Below, one piece after another: positions 8,762 to 17,454 of a stretch of 64,000 nt of DNA. Source of the stretch: Winogradskyella sp. J14-2 (GTDB lineage: Bacteria; Bacteroidota; Bacteroidia; Flavobacteriales; Flavobacteriaceae); contig NZ_CP019388.1 in assembly GCF_001971725.1 (NCBI RefSeq), positions 1,240,001-1,304,000 of the forward strand, written 5' to 3'. The notes below the pieces were generated by a model, which was not told where the DNA came from, ran no database searches, and saw nothing but the letters and a program-made list of their open reading frames with translations. The number at the start of each line of letters is the position of its first letter. Position 1 is the stretch's first letter. The translations under genes were made by a program, and so were the position numbers.

Positions 8762-9199
8762 TTTAAGTTGCTCTTTAATTTCATAATCGAAAAGAGCACC
8801 ACAATTCATAACATTTTTAACGCCATCCAACTCACATAAAGTTGCAACAACGGCATTTAATCCATTAAATAATATATCTTGGCTTTTATAAAAATCAGGT
8901 TTGTGACAATAGGTTTTACCCAAACGATATCCGCAACCTTCTAAAAAAGAAGCTTCAATTTTTAACAACTCTATTGGTGTATAACCATTAAATCGTCTAC
9001 CTAAATTTTGATGTACTAAACCAACGTAGTTTAATTTAATAGAACCGTGCAGATTGGTCATATGTTTCCAGATATCACTTTTATCTAGAATATTCCCTAC
9101 GGCACATTGTTTACAGTCTTCGGGATTGAGTGTTTTGTTATGAAAGGCTGTGTAGAGTTTTTTTAAAGCTTCATCAAAACGTTTGCTGGTAGTTTTCAT
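8747..9199 (-). CDS. Conserved flavobacterial hypothetical protein, Cys-containing
   Basis: A 150-residue soluble protein with cysteines in CKQCAVG (30-36), EGCGY, TYCH and MNCGALFD. The pattern suggests metal or Fe-S binding, but I do not recognise a characterised family. From memory, similar proteins are sometimes labelled as NqrF-related in flavobacterial genomes. I see no ferredoxin or flavin domain here to support that label. It is a single gene converging with the Nramp-like gene. A near-consensus TATCTTTT sequence lies just upstream on the minus strand. Confidence 0.6.
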   Translation of the reverse strand: MKTTSKRFDEALKKLYTAFHNKTLNPEDCKQCAVGNILDKSDIWKHMTNLHGSIKLNYVGLVHQNLGRRFNGYTPIELLKIEASFLEGCGYRLGKTYCHKPDFYKSQDILFNGLNAVVATLCELDGVKNVMNCGALFDYEIKEQLKLQSA

Positions 9200-9239
9200 A
9201 GTCTTTCTTTTTCGAAATAAAAGATACTAATTATTTAAT

Positions 9240-9629
9240 TTATTTATATTCTACAATCAAAAAAACCGCTGTAGTTTTACCAATATTTAACACTTTATGC
9301 GTTGTTTTAACATCATTAGAAAAGCTATAGCCTTTAGGTACATCTACCTCTCTAGTACCTGTTGTATCTGTAATTCTAAATTTACCTCCAGATAAGGTAT
9401 AACCAAAATGTGGGTTGTGATAGTGTTTCTCGTGACCTACATTTGGCGGAAACTTACATTTTAAGATACGTACAGATTTGTTCTCCTCAACAACTTCACA
9501 AACGTTCTTTCCTTTCCAACCTGCTTGTAGTGGGTCTGGCAATTTTTCTACCGACTTACAGTTAAAAAACAGTAGATTTAAAATCAAAAGATTTACAATA
9601 AATATTGGTTTTACGGTTTTAAAATTCAT
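9240..9629 (-). CDS. Cupin-domain lipoprotein
   Basis: A 129-residue protein with a lipoprotein signal (LILNLLFFNC, predicted lipidated Cys24). A cupin core follows: PPNVGHEKHYHNPHFGYTLSG and VPKGYSFSNDVKTTHKVLN. Histidines of the first motif (H-x3-H-x-H-like) and a later TTHKV could bind a metal. The role is unknown. It lies 10 nt downstream of the DASS transporter on the same strand and is probably co-transcribed with it. Confidence 0.75.
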   Translation of the reverse strand: MNFKTVKPIFIVNLLILNLLFFNCKSVEKLPDPLQAGWKGKNVCEVVEENKSVRILKCKFPPNVGHEKHYHNPHFGYTLSGGKFRITDTTGTREVDVPKGYSFSNDVKTTHKVLNIGKTTAVFLIVEYK

Positions 9630-9639
9630 AATTGAATTT

Positions 9640-11070
9640 TTAAAAAATTAATGGTAATACATACCGAAACATTAAAATTAACAAGAGTACGGAGATAAGG
9701 TTTAATATCACTCCTACCCTTGCCATTTGATGTACTTTCACAAAACCACTGGCAAATACAATTGCATTTGGCGGTGTCGCCATTGGTAACATAAATGCAC
9801 AACTACTTGCCATGGTAACAGGTATAAGCAAATATAATATTGGCACTTCTAGTCCTATGGCAATACCAGCCACAACTGGCGCTAACACAGCTGTTAATGC
9901 TACGTTGCTCATCAACTCCGTCATGAACAACATTAAGAAGATAAGTAACGAAGCTGTGAATAAAACACTTATTTCACTTTTAGAAATTGTTTCTGCCACA
10001 ATATCTACAATACCACTTGCAGACATGCCTTTTGCTAATGCTAAACCACCACCAAAAAGTATTAAAATTCCCCAAGCTAACTTCTGTGTGTCTTTCCACT
10101 CTAAAATAAACGCGCCTTTATTAAACTTATGTGGTACTGTAAACAATGCTAAAGCTCCCAAAATACTAATCATGGTATCTGTTAGGCCAAGTTTTGGAAA
10201 TATACCATTAATGACTGTTCTAAAAACCCAAAGTGATACTATTACGGCAAATGTTATCAGTACCTGTCTTTCCTTTGGTGAGAGCTTACCCAACTTCTTT
10301 AATTCACCTTCAATTACTGTTTTTGAAGCTCTAAATTCTAATCCCTTATTCGGAAATAATTTGAGCAGTACAAAATAGATTATAGTAATTAAAATGACCG
10401 AAAAAGGTAAGCCAACAATTAACCAATTCAAAAAGGATATCTCCGTGTTGTATTCATTCTCTAGTAAACCGATTAGAATAGAGTTTGGTGGTGTGCCAAT
10501 TATTGTTGCAATGCCACCAGCATTAGCAGAAAACGCAATACCAAGCATTACACTTAATGCAAAATTTTGATCTGGCTTAGTAAAACCGTCAGTATCATTT
10601 ATAAGTAAGTTTATTACAGACATGGCTATTGGCAACATTACCACGGCACTAGCCGTATTGCTTATCCACATGCTCATAAAAGCTGTAGCCAGCATAAAAC
10701 CTAGTATAACTTTATTGGGAGTTGTACCTGTAAGTCTTATTATGTTTAGTGCAATACGTCTATGAAGATTTACTTTCTCCAAAGCTAACGCCAAAACAAA
10801 ACCACCAAAAAAGAGAAATACAATGGGACTTCCGTAATTGGCACCAACCTCATCCATTGGCATCACTTTAAACAAAGGAAATAAGAACAAAGGCAACAAG
10901 GCAGTTACCGAAATAGAAACTGCTTCTGTTATCCACCAGATAATCATCCAAAATGCAACCGCAATAACAACATCAGCTTTTTCTGAAATTAAGCTAAACT
11001 GAAACACTTGAAGGAGGATAAACAATAAAGGACCTAAGATTAAACCCAAACGTTTTGATAGTGGATACAT
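9640..11070 (-). CDS. DASS (SLC13) family sodium:anion symporter
   Basis: A 476-residue inner-membrane carrier with about 11 spans. Signature segments are MWISNTASAVVMLPIA (the SNT motif of the first half), GGIATIIGTPPNSI, and the second-half motif ELMSNVALTAVLAP with SSCAFMLPMATPPNAIVF. Family members take up C4-dicarboxylates, citrate or sulfate with Na+; the exact anion is not readable. Sodium coupling fits an organism with a Na+-pumping Nqr complex (51.5-57.7 kb). It is divergent from the DUF4846 gene. Confidence 0.9.
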   Translation of the reverse strand: MYPLSKRLGLILGPLLFILLQVFQFSLISEKADVVIAVAFWMIIWWITEAVSISVTALLPLFLFPLFKVMPMDEVGANYGSPIVFLFFGGFVLALALEKVNLHRRIALNIIRLTGTTPNKVILGFMLATAFMSMWISNTASAVVMLPIAMSVINLLINDTDGFTKPDQNFALSVMLGIAFSANAGGIATIIGTPPNSILIGLLENEYNTEISFLNWLIVGLPFSVILITIIYFVLLKLFPNKGLEFRASKTVIEGELKKLGKLSPKERQVLITFAVIVSLWVFRTVINGIFPKLGLTDTMISILGALALFTVPHKFNKGAFILEWKDTQKLAWGILILFGGGLALAKGMSASGIVDIVAETISKSEISVLFTASLLIFLMLFMTELMSNVALTAVLAPVVAGIAIGLEVPILYLLIPVTMASSCAFMLPMATPPNAIVFASGFVKVHQMARVGVILNLISVLLLILMFRYVLPLIF

Positions 11071-11132
11071 AGTGATGTTAAATAAAAGCAGGAATATAAT
11101 ACGAAATCTTTAAAAAATAACGTTTATCGGTT

Positions 11133-11996
11133 ATGAAGAAACTAATACTGCTCTTGTTTATAATTAGTTTGGTTTTTATTGCATTTCAATTTAAACCTGT
11201 TGAGAATGCTTACGATACGGTAAAAGCCATTGTTGAAACTCCAAGTTTAGTCAATAAGGATAGCTTAACTATTAAAACTAGAGTTAACATATCCGAAGGC
11301 TACAAACGTGTTGCATATCCTAAAAGTAGTTTTGAAGAATACCTTAGAAATTATAAACTCAAAGCCTTTGGCAGCAAAATTATAAACTACTATAAGACAG
11401 AGTACTTTTGGCAACGTGGACACATCGGTATTTTAGAAGTACCTGTGCCAAAAAATGGTTTACAACAATGCGCAGATGCCCTTATTAGAATAAGAAGCGA
11501 ATACCTTTGGGATAATAACAGAAAGGATGAAATTGGTTTCAACTTTACATCTGGTCATTATTGCTCTTGGACAAAATATGCTGAAGGTTACCGACCAAAA
11601 ATTAGTGGAAACAAGGTCTCTTTTCATAAAACAGCAAGAGCTAATCATAGTAAAGAAAATTTTTACAATTATTTAAATCTTATATACACTTACTCAGGTA
11701 CATTGTCGCTTTACAATGAACTAAAATCTATTAAATCTAAAGATTTGAAAATTGGAGATATGCTCATAAAAGGTGGTAGTCCAGGACATATTGTAATGCT
11801 TTGCGACGAAGCCATTAATAACAAAGGCGAAAAATTATTTCTTTTGTTTCAAGGTAATACACCTGCGCAAAGTGTACATCTTGTTAAAAATCTCGAAGAC
11901 AAATCAATCTCACCTTGGTACCGATTAAAAGACAATTGCAAGATTAACGTTTCTAATTATACATTTCAAAATTCAGAGTATGTAAGATTTAAATAG
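11133..11996 (+). CDS. DUF4846 family exported protein
   Basis: A 287-residue protein with an N-terminal signal or anchor (MKKLILLLFIISLVFIAFQF). The segments GYKRVAYPKSSFEEYLRNY, QQCADALIRIRSEYLW, FNFTSGHYCSWTKYAEGYRP and GDMLIKGGSPGHIVMLCD match DUF4846. The conserved Cys in HYCSW and the His in SPGHIVM could form a papain- or NlpC-like active site; that is inference. Single gene, function unknown. Confidence 0.8.
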   Translation: MKKLILLLFIISLVFIAFQFKPVENAYDTVKAIVETPSLVNKDSLTIKTRVNISEGYKRVAYPKSSFEEYLRNYKLKAFGSKIINYYKTEYFWQRGHIGILEVPVPKNGLQQCADALIRIRSEYLWDNNRKDEIGFNFTSGHYCSWTKYAEGYRPKISGNKVSFHKTARANHSKENFYNYLNLIYTYSGTLSLYNELKSIKSKDLKIGDMLIKGGSPGHIVMLCDEAINNKGEKLFLLFQGNTPAQSVHLVKNLEDKSISPWYRLKDNCKINVSNYTFQNSEYVRFK

Positions 11997-12063
11997 AACT
12001 ACTTGCTCACATTCTTTCAGCTTTTCGATGTAGAGGTATAATCAACTTTTTAACTCTTTACAT

Positions 12064-13929
12064 ATGAAACGATTTTTACTTTTTTTTATTCTTGTCACCA
12101 TAATGACAAATTTTTCTTGGTCACAAGCCGAGTGGACAGGTGCTGGTGACGGCTACTCTTGGGACGACCCATATAATTGGTTAGATGAGTATGTACCTAC
12201 TACAGGTGATGATATATACATCGATGGAGGATCACCGAATTATATTAGTGAACCAGAAACCTACGGAACTTTAGAACTGGCCAATGGAAGCAATTTATTA
12301 ATTCAAGGAGACCTATACCTCTCTGGCGATATTATAATTGACGCCACAAGTGTATTGTCTGCAGATGTTTATCACCTAAATGATATGTCTAAAATCTTTG
12401 CAAGTAGTTATGTAATAACTGGAGACATAGATATTTTATTTTCGGGCTATGTACCGCAAATCGGCAACGCGTTTCAAATCATAAACGCCTCTCTAGGCGG
12501 CTGTGGTTTAGCAACTACAGATCTAGTCGAAGAAGGGCAAGCCACGGGTTTTAATGTTCTGCTTGGTGTGCAATGTCAAAATGATGGTGTGGTACATACC
12601 GTAATCGATATAAATTATACAACAGCAATAGCATGGGACGGAGAAGGTGGAGACAATCAATGGACCAATGCTGCCAATTGGGATCCCAACGGTGTGCCAG
12701 CCATTGACGATGTTGTAATTATCAACCTTCCTGGATCTGGAGGCATTGTTAATACTCAAGGGGCCGGAATCACACAGGCAAATCAAATACTAATTGGAGA
12801 TAACAATACGCTTATTATAAATAGTGACTTAAGAATGTTTTCGGTTATACAAATGTCTGATGCAGCATCAATCATTTGGAATGCTGGGGAACTTTCAAAA
12901 TCAAACCCTAGCGTTACTTCGGCAATCATCAATTACGGCACTATTATCTTAGATAGTCCAGGCTTAAAATCAATAGATGATAATTTTGAAATATGGAATT
13001 ATAGCGTAATAGACCATAACCAAGGCAACTTAAATATAAATAACGGTAATATTATAAACTACAACGACAGTGAATATAATATCAATGGAGACAATATAAA
13101 TATAGCTTACACGCTGGGCACAAACCATAGTTTAGAAAATTATGGCGCATCAACCATATCCAAAACATCTGGTAGCGGTACATCATCCATAAACCTTAGT
13201 AATTTTTTAAACTATGCAAATGTGCGTTCGCAATCTGGTGTACTATCCTTTGGCGAAGATTTAAATTCTGAATTTGGGTCTGTAGGTGGTGCTGGCGCAA
13301 CTCAATTTCCATCAGGTTACATTTACGACGGTGTTTTATCTCCTGGCAACTCACCAGGTGTTTTAATATTTGTAGGAGATTTAGAAACATCAACCTCAGC
13401 AATATTTAATATTGAAATTGATGGCCCAAATGCTGGCACTGAATACGACCAGATTATAGTAACAAACAATGCAGATTTAAACGGTGATATTCAAATTACC
13501 CTAGGGTATTTACCAGCAAATGATGCTAGCTTTGAAATCGTATCTGCTGGTACATTAACCAGTTGCAGCTTTCCACAACAAATCACAGCAAATTTTAATG
13601 GTATGGACTACACTTTTAATGTAGTCTGCCAAAACAATAGTCTTTATCTTAACGGTCCAGGTGCAGTATTATCTACCTCTAACATTAATATTTCTGAAGT
13701 CATTCTGTATCCAAACCCTGTTTTGGATGCGTTTAATATTGAACTAAAATTCCCCTATTTTGGAAACTGGCAGTTACACAATACGTTTGGTCAGCACGTA
13801 TTAGAGGGAAAGCTCAATGGTCTTAAAACAAAAGTTAGTACAAAAGAATTAGAGTCTGGCATATATCTACTGCAAATCACGGATGATAATCATCGCAATT
13901 CACTCGTAAAAAAAATAATTAAAATATAA
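12064..13929 (+). CDS. T9SS-secreted repeat protein with type A sorting domain
   Basis: A 621-residue secreted protein with a signal peptide (ending SWSQA). It has two similar beta-rich modules, one beginning EWTGAGDGYSWDDPYNW (23-39) and one beginning AWDGEGGDNQWTNAANWDPN (about 190-210). A long Asn/Asp-rich beta-helix-like middle follows. The C-terminal about 75 residues are a T9SS type A sorting domain (LYPNPVLDAFNIEL, ESGIYLLQIT, VKKIIKI). Such proteins are exported by SprA/Por machinery and anchored or released at the surface, often as adhesins. No enzyme motif is seen. A terminator follows. Confidence 0.85.
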   Translation: MKRFLLFFILVTIMTNFSWSQAEWTGAGDGYSWDDPYNWLDEYVPTTGDDIYIDGGSPNYISEPETYGTLELANGSNLLIQGDLYLSGDIIIDATSVLSADVYHLNDMSKIFASSYVITGDIDILFSGYVPQIGNAFQIINASLGGCGLATTDLVEEGQATGFNVLLGVQCQNDGVVHTVIDINYTTAIAWDGEGGDNQWTNAANWDPNGVPAIDDVVIINLPGSGGIVNTQGAGITQANQILIGDNNTLIINSDLRMFSVIQMSDAASIIWNAGELSKSNPSVTSAIINYGTIILDSPGLKSIDDNFEIWNYSVIDHNQGNLNINNGNIINYNDSEYNINGDNINIAYTLGTNHSLENYGASTISKTSGSGTSSINLSNFLNYANVRSQSGVLSFGEDLNSEFGSVGGAGATQFPSGYIYDGVLSPGNSPGVLIFVGDLETSTSAIFNIEIDGPNAGTEYDQIIVTNNADLNGDIQITLGYLPANDASFEIVSAGTLTSCSFPQQITANFNGMDYTFNVVCQNNSLYLNGPGAVLSTSNINISEVILYPNPVLDAFNIELKFPYFGNWQLHNTFGQHVLEGKLNGLKTKVSTKELESGIYLLQITDDNHRNSLVKKIIKI

Positions 13930-13947
13930 GGTATTACTAGCTCAAGA

Positions 13948-13980
13948 AAAGGCTGCTTAAGATGAGCAGCTTTTTGTTTT
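13948..13980 (+). terminator. Rho-independent terminator after the T9SS protein
   Basis: Stem aaggctgct / agcagcttt with one G-T pair, 7-nt loop, followed by tttttgtttt. Confidence 0.85.
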
Positions 13981-14011
13981 GTTAAAATTCGTGTTTGTCT
14001 CATTGAGCCAT

Positions 14012-14019
14012 TATCTTTG
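14012..14019 (+). promoter_or_regulatory. Bacteroidota -7 promoter element (apbE operon)
   Basis: TATCTTTG, 22 nt before the ATG at 14042. TTTG at 13994-13997 is a possible upstream box, although the 14-nt spacing is shorter than usual. Confidence 0.6.
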
Positions 14020-14041
14020 TATTTTAAAGCAATGGTAAAAA

Positions 14042-14419
14042 ATGGGAAAGGCACTAACAGCACAAGAACTTCATAACCTGGCCATGAACCATGTAGGTAA
14101 AGATTTAGAATCTCGTGGTTTTGAATTTATTGCGGTAAATAGCAAGCTAAAACGACATCCACAATTTGTTTGTATCGATAAGAACAGTCAGTACTATTTT
14201 GTTGTTGTAAGAGCGGTAATACTACCTGAGAATCCTAATAATTACGATGTAGTTTGGATGGAAACTTTCAAAAAATATGCTTATGACAAAGATGCAAAAG
14301 TTTTATATGCAGGAGTTGGGCTTGGAAACCCTAATGGCGAAAATTTACCAATCTACCTTAACGAAGAATACCTTATAGAATACAATGGTATCCAAGTCAT
14401 AGAAATGAATTTAAATTAA
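14042..14419 (+). CDS. Conserved hypothetical protein upstream of apbE
   Basis: A 125-residue soluble protein (LTAQELHNLAMNHVGKDLESRGFEF...YFVVVRAVILPENPNNYD) with a mixed alpha/beta look and only one cysteine. No catalytic motif is recognised. It lies 2 nt upstream of apbE and shares its promoter. I recall such proteins being labelled as Nqr subunit F-like in flavobacterial genomes. It has none of NqrF's ferredoxin or FAD motifs and the genuine nqrF is at 51.5 kb. A role connected with Nqr flavinylation is a reasonable context-based guess only. Confidence 0.65.
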   Translation: MGKALTAQELHNLAMNHVGKDLESRGFEFIAVNSKLKRHPQFVCIDKNSQYYFVVVRAVILPENPNNYDVVWMETFKKYAYDKDAKVLYAGVGLGNPNGENLPIYLNEEYLIEYNGIQVIEMNLN

Positions 14420-14421
14420 TC

Positions 14422-15414
14422 ATGAAAAAAATAATCCTTTTACTCGCTATTCTTGTTAGTTTTTCTTGTAAAGAAGAGCAACAAAAAAAAGACAGTATGT
14501 TGGTAAAATTATCAGGACCTGTTTTCGGAACAGGTTTTAATATTCAGTATGCTGATAATGAGAATACAGATTTTTCAAAAGAAATAGATAGCTTGTTTAA
14601 TGAGGTAAACAATTCACTATCAACATATATTCCTGATTCTGATATTTCTAAATTAAACCGAAATGAAATAAGTGAAGTAGATCATTATTTCGTTGAAGTT
14701 TTTAATACTTCGAAATCTATTTACGAAAAAACTGAAGGTGTTTTTGACCCAACTATAGGCAATGTTGTTAACGCATGGAATTTTGGTGCTGAAACCAATA
14801 AATTTTTAACCGATAGCACTACAATTGATAGTTTGATGCAGTTTGTAGGTTTTAACAAAATAAAACTTACAAACAATATCATTAGCAAACCTCCCTCTAC
14901 TTATTTAGAGTTTAATGCCATTGCTAAAGGTTACGGTGTAGATGTAATCGCAGAGTTTTTAGAATCGAAAAATATGGTAAATTACCTAGTTGAAATAGGT
15001 GGAGAAATACGAGCAAAAGGTAAAAATATTGAAAAAGATTCTCCATGGAAAGTTGGCTTAGACGAACCTCGCTTTGATGGAGAACAATCTGTATTTAAAG
15101 CCATTGAATTAAGAGATGAAGCTATGGCTACTTCTGGTACATACCGAAAATTTAAAATCGATGAAAACGGAAACAAATACGCACATATTATTGATACCAA
15201 AACAGGCTATCCTACAAAAACCAATATTTTAAGCGTATCTGTAATTGCAGCAGATTGCATGACGGCAGACGGTTATGCAACGGCTTTTCAGGCGATGGGA
15301 ATTAAAAGAGTTGAGGAGTTTTTAAAATCACACTCAGAACTTAAAGCCTATGTTATCTATGAAGGCACTGATAAAACATTGAAAACTCTAAATCTTAATA
15401 ATTTTCCAGAATAA
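14422..15414 (+). CDS. apbE: FAD:protein FMN transferase (ApbE lipoprotein)
   Basis: A 330-residue lipoprotein (lipobox LVSFSC, Cys18). ApbE transfers FMN from FAD to a threonine of target proteins such as NqrB and NqrC, on the periplasmic side. Family motifs are visible: NSLSTYIPDSDISKLN, GVFDPTIGNVVNAWNFG, EFNAIAKGYGVD, YLVEIGGEIRAKG, ATSGTYRKF and AHIIDTKTGYPT (Mg/FAD site). The nqr operon at 51.5-57.7 kb supplies the expected substrates. It is co-transcribed with the small gene 2 nt upstream and ends in a terminator. Confidence 0.95.
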   Translation: MKKIILLLAILVSFSCKEEQQKKDSMLVKLSGPVFGTGFNIQYADNENTDFSKEIDSLFNEVNNSLSTYIPDSDISKLNRNEISEVDHYFVEVFNTSKSIYEKTEGVFDPTIGNVVNAWNFGAETNKFLTDSTTIDSLMQFVGFNKIKLTNNIISKPPSTYLEFNAIAKGYGVDVIAEFLESKNMVNYLVEIGGEIRAKGKNIEKDSPWKVGLDEPRFDGEQSVFKAIELRDEAMATSGTYRKFKIDENGNKYAHIIDTKTGYPTKTNILSVSVIAADCMTADGYATAFQAMGIKRVEEFLKSHSELKAYVIYEGTDKTLKTLNLNNFPE

Positions 15415-15478
15415 TACATGTGACCTTAAAATTATAAGCGTGTCTTATAATTGCTATTAATCATTAACTATATAAACT

Positions 15479-15517
15479 AGCCGTACCTTTTTATGTTTTT
15501 GGTGCGGCTTTTTATTA
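15479..15517 (+). terminator. Rho-independent terminator after apbE
   Basis: Stem agccgtacc / ggtgcggct (one G-T pair), 13-nt T-rich loop, followed by ttttatt on the plus strand. It abuts the 3' end of the convergent map operon. Confidence 0.8.
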
Positions 15518-15886
15518 TTACAAAGCTCTTAATAATATAAGCAACCAACCTATTACAAAAAGCAACCCACCAATTGGTGTAATTGGCCCTAAAAAGCGTA
15601 GTTTCTTTCCTTTAGCATCGCTCAAAACCAAACCATATATACTAAAAGAAAAAAGGACAATACCTAAAGTAAAACACCAATACATAGTATACGTAGAGAA
15701 TTCTTGATTAAAACCAAGTATTAACAAAACAATAGCGTGATACATTTGATATTTTACACCAGTTTCAAAACTTTTAAGTTGATCTTCAGAGAGTTTTTTC
15801 TTCAATGCATGAGCGCCAAAAGCACCTAATATTATAGCTAACATTCCGAATACTGATCCAGTAATTATAAATAGTTGTTGACTCAT
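15518..15886 (-). CDS. DUF423 family small membrane protein
   Basis: A 122-residue protein with four predicted membrane spans and the family start SVFGMLAIILGAFGAHALKK. DUF423 (YgdD-like) proteins are inner-membrane proteins of unknown function found across bacteria. It is the last gene of a four-gene minus-strand unit (map, DUF3050, methyltransferase, this gene) with 3-6 nt spacings. Confidence 0.9.
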   Translation of the reverse strand: MSQQLFIITGSVFGMLAIILGAFGAHALKKKLSEDQLKSFETGVKYQMYHAIVLLILGFNQEFSTYTMYWCFTLGIVLFSFSIYGLVLSDAKGKKLRFLGPITPIGGLLFVIGWLLILLRAL

Positions 15887-15891
15887 TTGTA

Positions 15892-16659
15892 CTAATTCTT
15901 AAAAACCACTGGTATGATTTCGCCATTGGCTAAACGATACTTGTTAATGTCTTTTGCAGAAAGATTTTTGGTATAGTCTACTGCTTTTACTGTAAAACCA
16001 ACTTCTCGGAGTTTGTCAAAATAGTCCCTACCGTAAACACGTACATGGTCGTATTGTCCAAATATTTTGGTACGTTCTGATTTATCGGTTATGGTATCAT
16101 CTTCAAAAGTAATATCACGATTTAAATCTTGTGGAATTTGAAAAATTCCGAAACCACCTGGTTTCATAACACGATAAAGTTCTTGCATGGCTTTTATATC
16201 ATCTGGTATATGCTCTAACACATGATTACAAAAAATAACATCATAACTATTATCCTTAAAAGGAAGATTACAGATATCTGCCTTTACATCTGCAATAGGA
16301 GATCGTAAATCTGTAGTGGTGTAATCTATATTCTTAAGTTTTCTAAATCGTTTTAAAAAACATTGCTCGGGTGCAAAATGGAGTACTTTAAATTCTTTTA
16401 AAAAAAAATCGGTTTCATTTTTAAGATACAACCAAAATAATCGGTGCCTCTCTAAAGATAATGTTGATGGTGATAAAACATTGGGCCGTTGCTCTGCATA
16501 CCCATAGGGTAAGAATGTTTTAAATCCTTTGCCATCTATTGGGTCTACGTACCTGTTTCCTTTCAAAAAAAAGATCAAAAGCGGTCTAATAAGATAGCTT
16601 AACCTTATTAGTAGAGGCCTTGGTAAAAGATTTAGAAAAAACTTGAAAATTGTTTTCAT
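15892..16659 (-). CDS. Class I SAM-dependent methyltransferase
   Basis: A 255-residue protein with a type 11 methyltransferase core: LKNIDYTTTDLRSPIADVKADICNLPFKDNSYDVIFCNHVLEHI, then MQELYRVMKPGGFGIFQIPQD. The usual glycine-rich motif I is replaced by VLHFAPEQCFLKRF, as in a subgroup sometimes found near surface polysaccharide genes. The N-terminal about 35 residues are basic and hydrophobic, suggesting membrane association. The acceptor is unknown. Third gene of the map operon. Confidence 0.85.
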   Translation of the reverse strand: MKTIFKFFLNLLPRPLLIRLSYLIRPLLIFFLKGNRYVDPIDGKGFKTFLPYGYAEQRPNVLSPSTLSLERHRLFWLYLKNETDFFLKEFKVLHFAPEQCFLKRFRKLKNIDYTTTDLRSPIADVKADICNLPFKDNSYDVIFCNHVLEHIPDDIKAMQELYRVMKPGGFGIFQIPQDLNRDITFEDDTITDKSERTKIFGQYDHVRVYGRDYFDKLREVGFTVKAVDYTKNLSAKDINKYRLANGEIIPVVFKN

Positions 16660-16662
16660 TAG

Positions 16663-17448
16663 CTATGAGACCTCTTCGATAGCTTTGTGTTGTATTATCG
16701 TGTTATAAATACCATCCCAAAGTGCAATTCTGTACTGCAATGCCAATTTAGAAACCTCTGATACTTCTCTTATTTTTTTGGAATCGTTACCACATAATGC
16801 TTCAATCATCTTTAGGGCTAGAGGGCCATGCTCGTCTCCGTCTAATTCTATATGCCTATTAAGATAATAGCTTAGTTTACTGAATATGTCTTCTTTAGTT
16901 TTAGATTGATTTATAATTTGAAAGAACATATCTGGTATAACATCTTCTCTACCAAATGTAAAAGCAGCAGCTATTTTATGAGCTTCTTTCGAGGCTATTA
17001 TTGAAAAAGTAAACTTTACAAAATCAACTGTTTCAGCATTTAAGTCTAATGCATCTAAAGCTGTTGTAATAGCTTCACCATTTGCTATTTTAATTAAAAA
17101 CGACTCTATACTATTGGTATCTGCACCAATTTGGCGCATTGCGTCTAAGTACATTTCAAAATGACTCATTGGTTCGCCCAATTCATTAACATCACTTTCT
17201 TCATCTAAAACAATTTCATTTATAAAGCGTGCTATATGAGGATTAGCAACAGGAAGCCATGGTAGAGAGGTATGTGTTAAGTTATTTTGCAATGCTTTTA
17301 GTAGCGACATAAAGTCCCAAACTGCAAAAACATGTTGTTGCATAAAGGTCTTTATGTCATCTACCGTAGATAAAGCACCATATAGCTTGTGGTTGTTTAA
17401 CTCTTCTCTTAATAAACTTAAATCTTGTTCTATGTTTTTTAGGTCCAT
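16663..17448 (-). CDS. DUF3050 family protein, possible heme-oxygenase-like diiron fold
   Basis: A 261-residue, almost entirely helical soluble protein matching DUF3050 (NNHKLYGALSTVDDIKTFMQQHVFAVWDFMSLLK; PHIARFINEIVLDEESD). Acidic and His residues spaced along helices (H39, H96/E98, E155, H157, E168, H199, D203, H207 in RHIELDGDEHGPLA) could form a dinuclear iron site as in heme-oxygenase-like diiron oxidases; this is inference. It sits 6 nt after map and 3 nt before a methyltransferase gene. Confidence 0.75.
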   Translation of the reverse strand: MDLKNIEQDLSLLREELNNHKLYGALSTVDDIKTFMQQHVFAVWDFMSLLKALQNNLTHTSLPWLPVANPHIARFINEIVLDEESDVNELGEPMSHFEMYLDAMRQIGADTNSIESFLIKIANGEAITTALDALDLNAETVDFVKFTFSIIASKEAHKIAAAFTFGREDVIPDMFFQIINQSKTKEDIFSKLSYYLNRHIELDGDEHGPLALKMIEALCGNDSKKIREVSEVSKLALQYRIALWDGIYNTIIQHKAIEEVS

Positions 17449-17454
17449 AATGTT

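Noticed and set aside
8747-9199. Naming this gene, and the one at 14042, as Nqr subunit F.
   Set aside because: Neither has the ferredoxin, FAD or NADH motifs; the real nqrF is at 51527-52849.
9812-10378. Long 188-codon open frame on the plus strand.
   Set aside because: It is antisense to the conserved DASS transporter and its translation shows only low-complexity Ile/Asn/Thr text.
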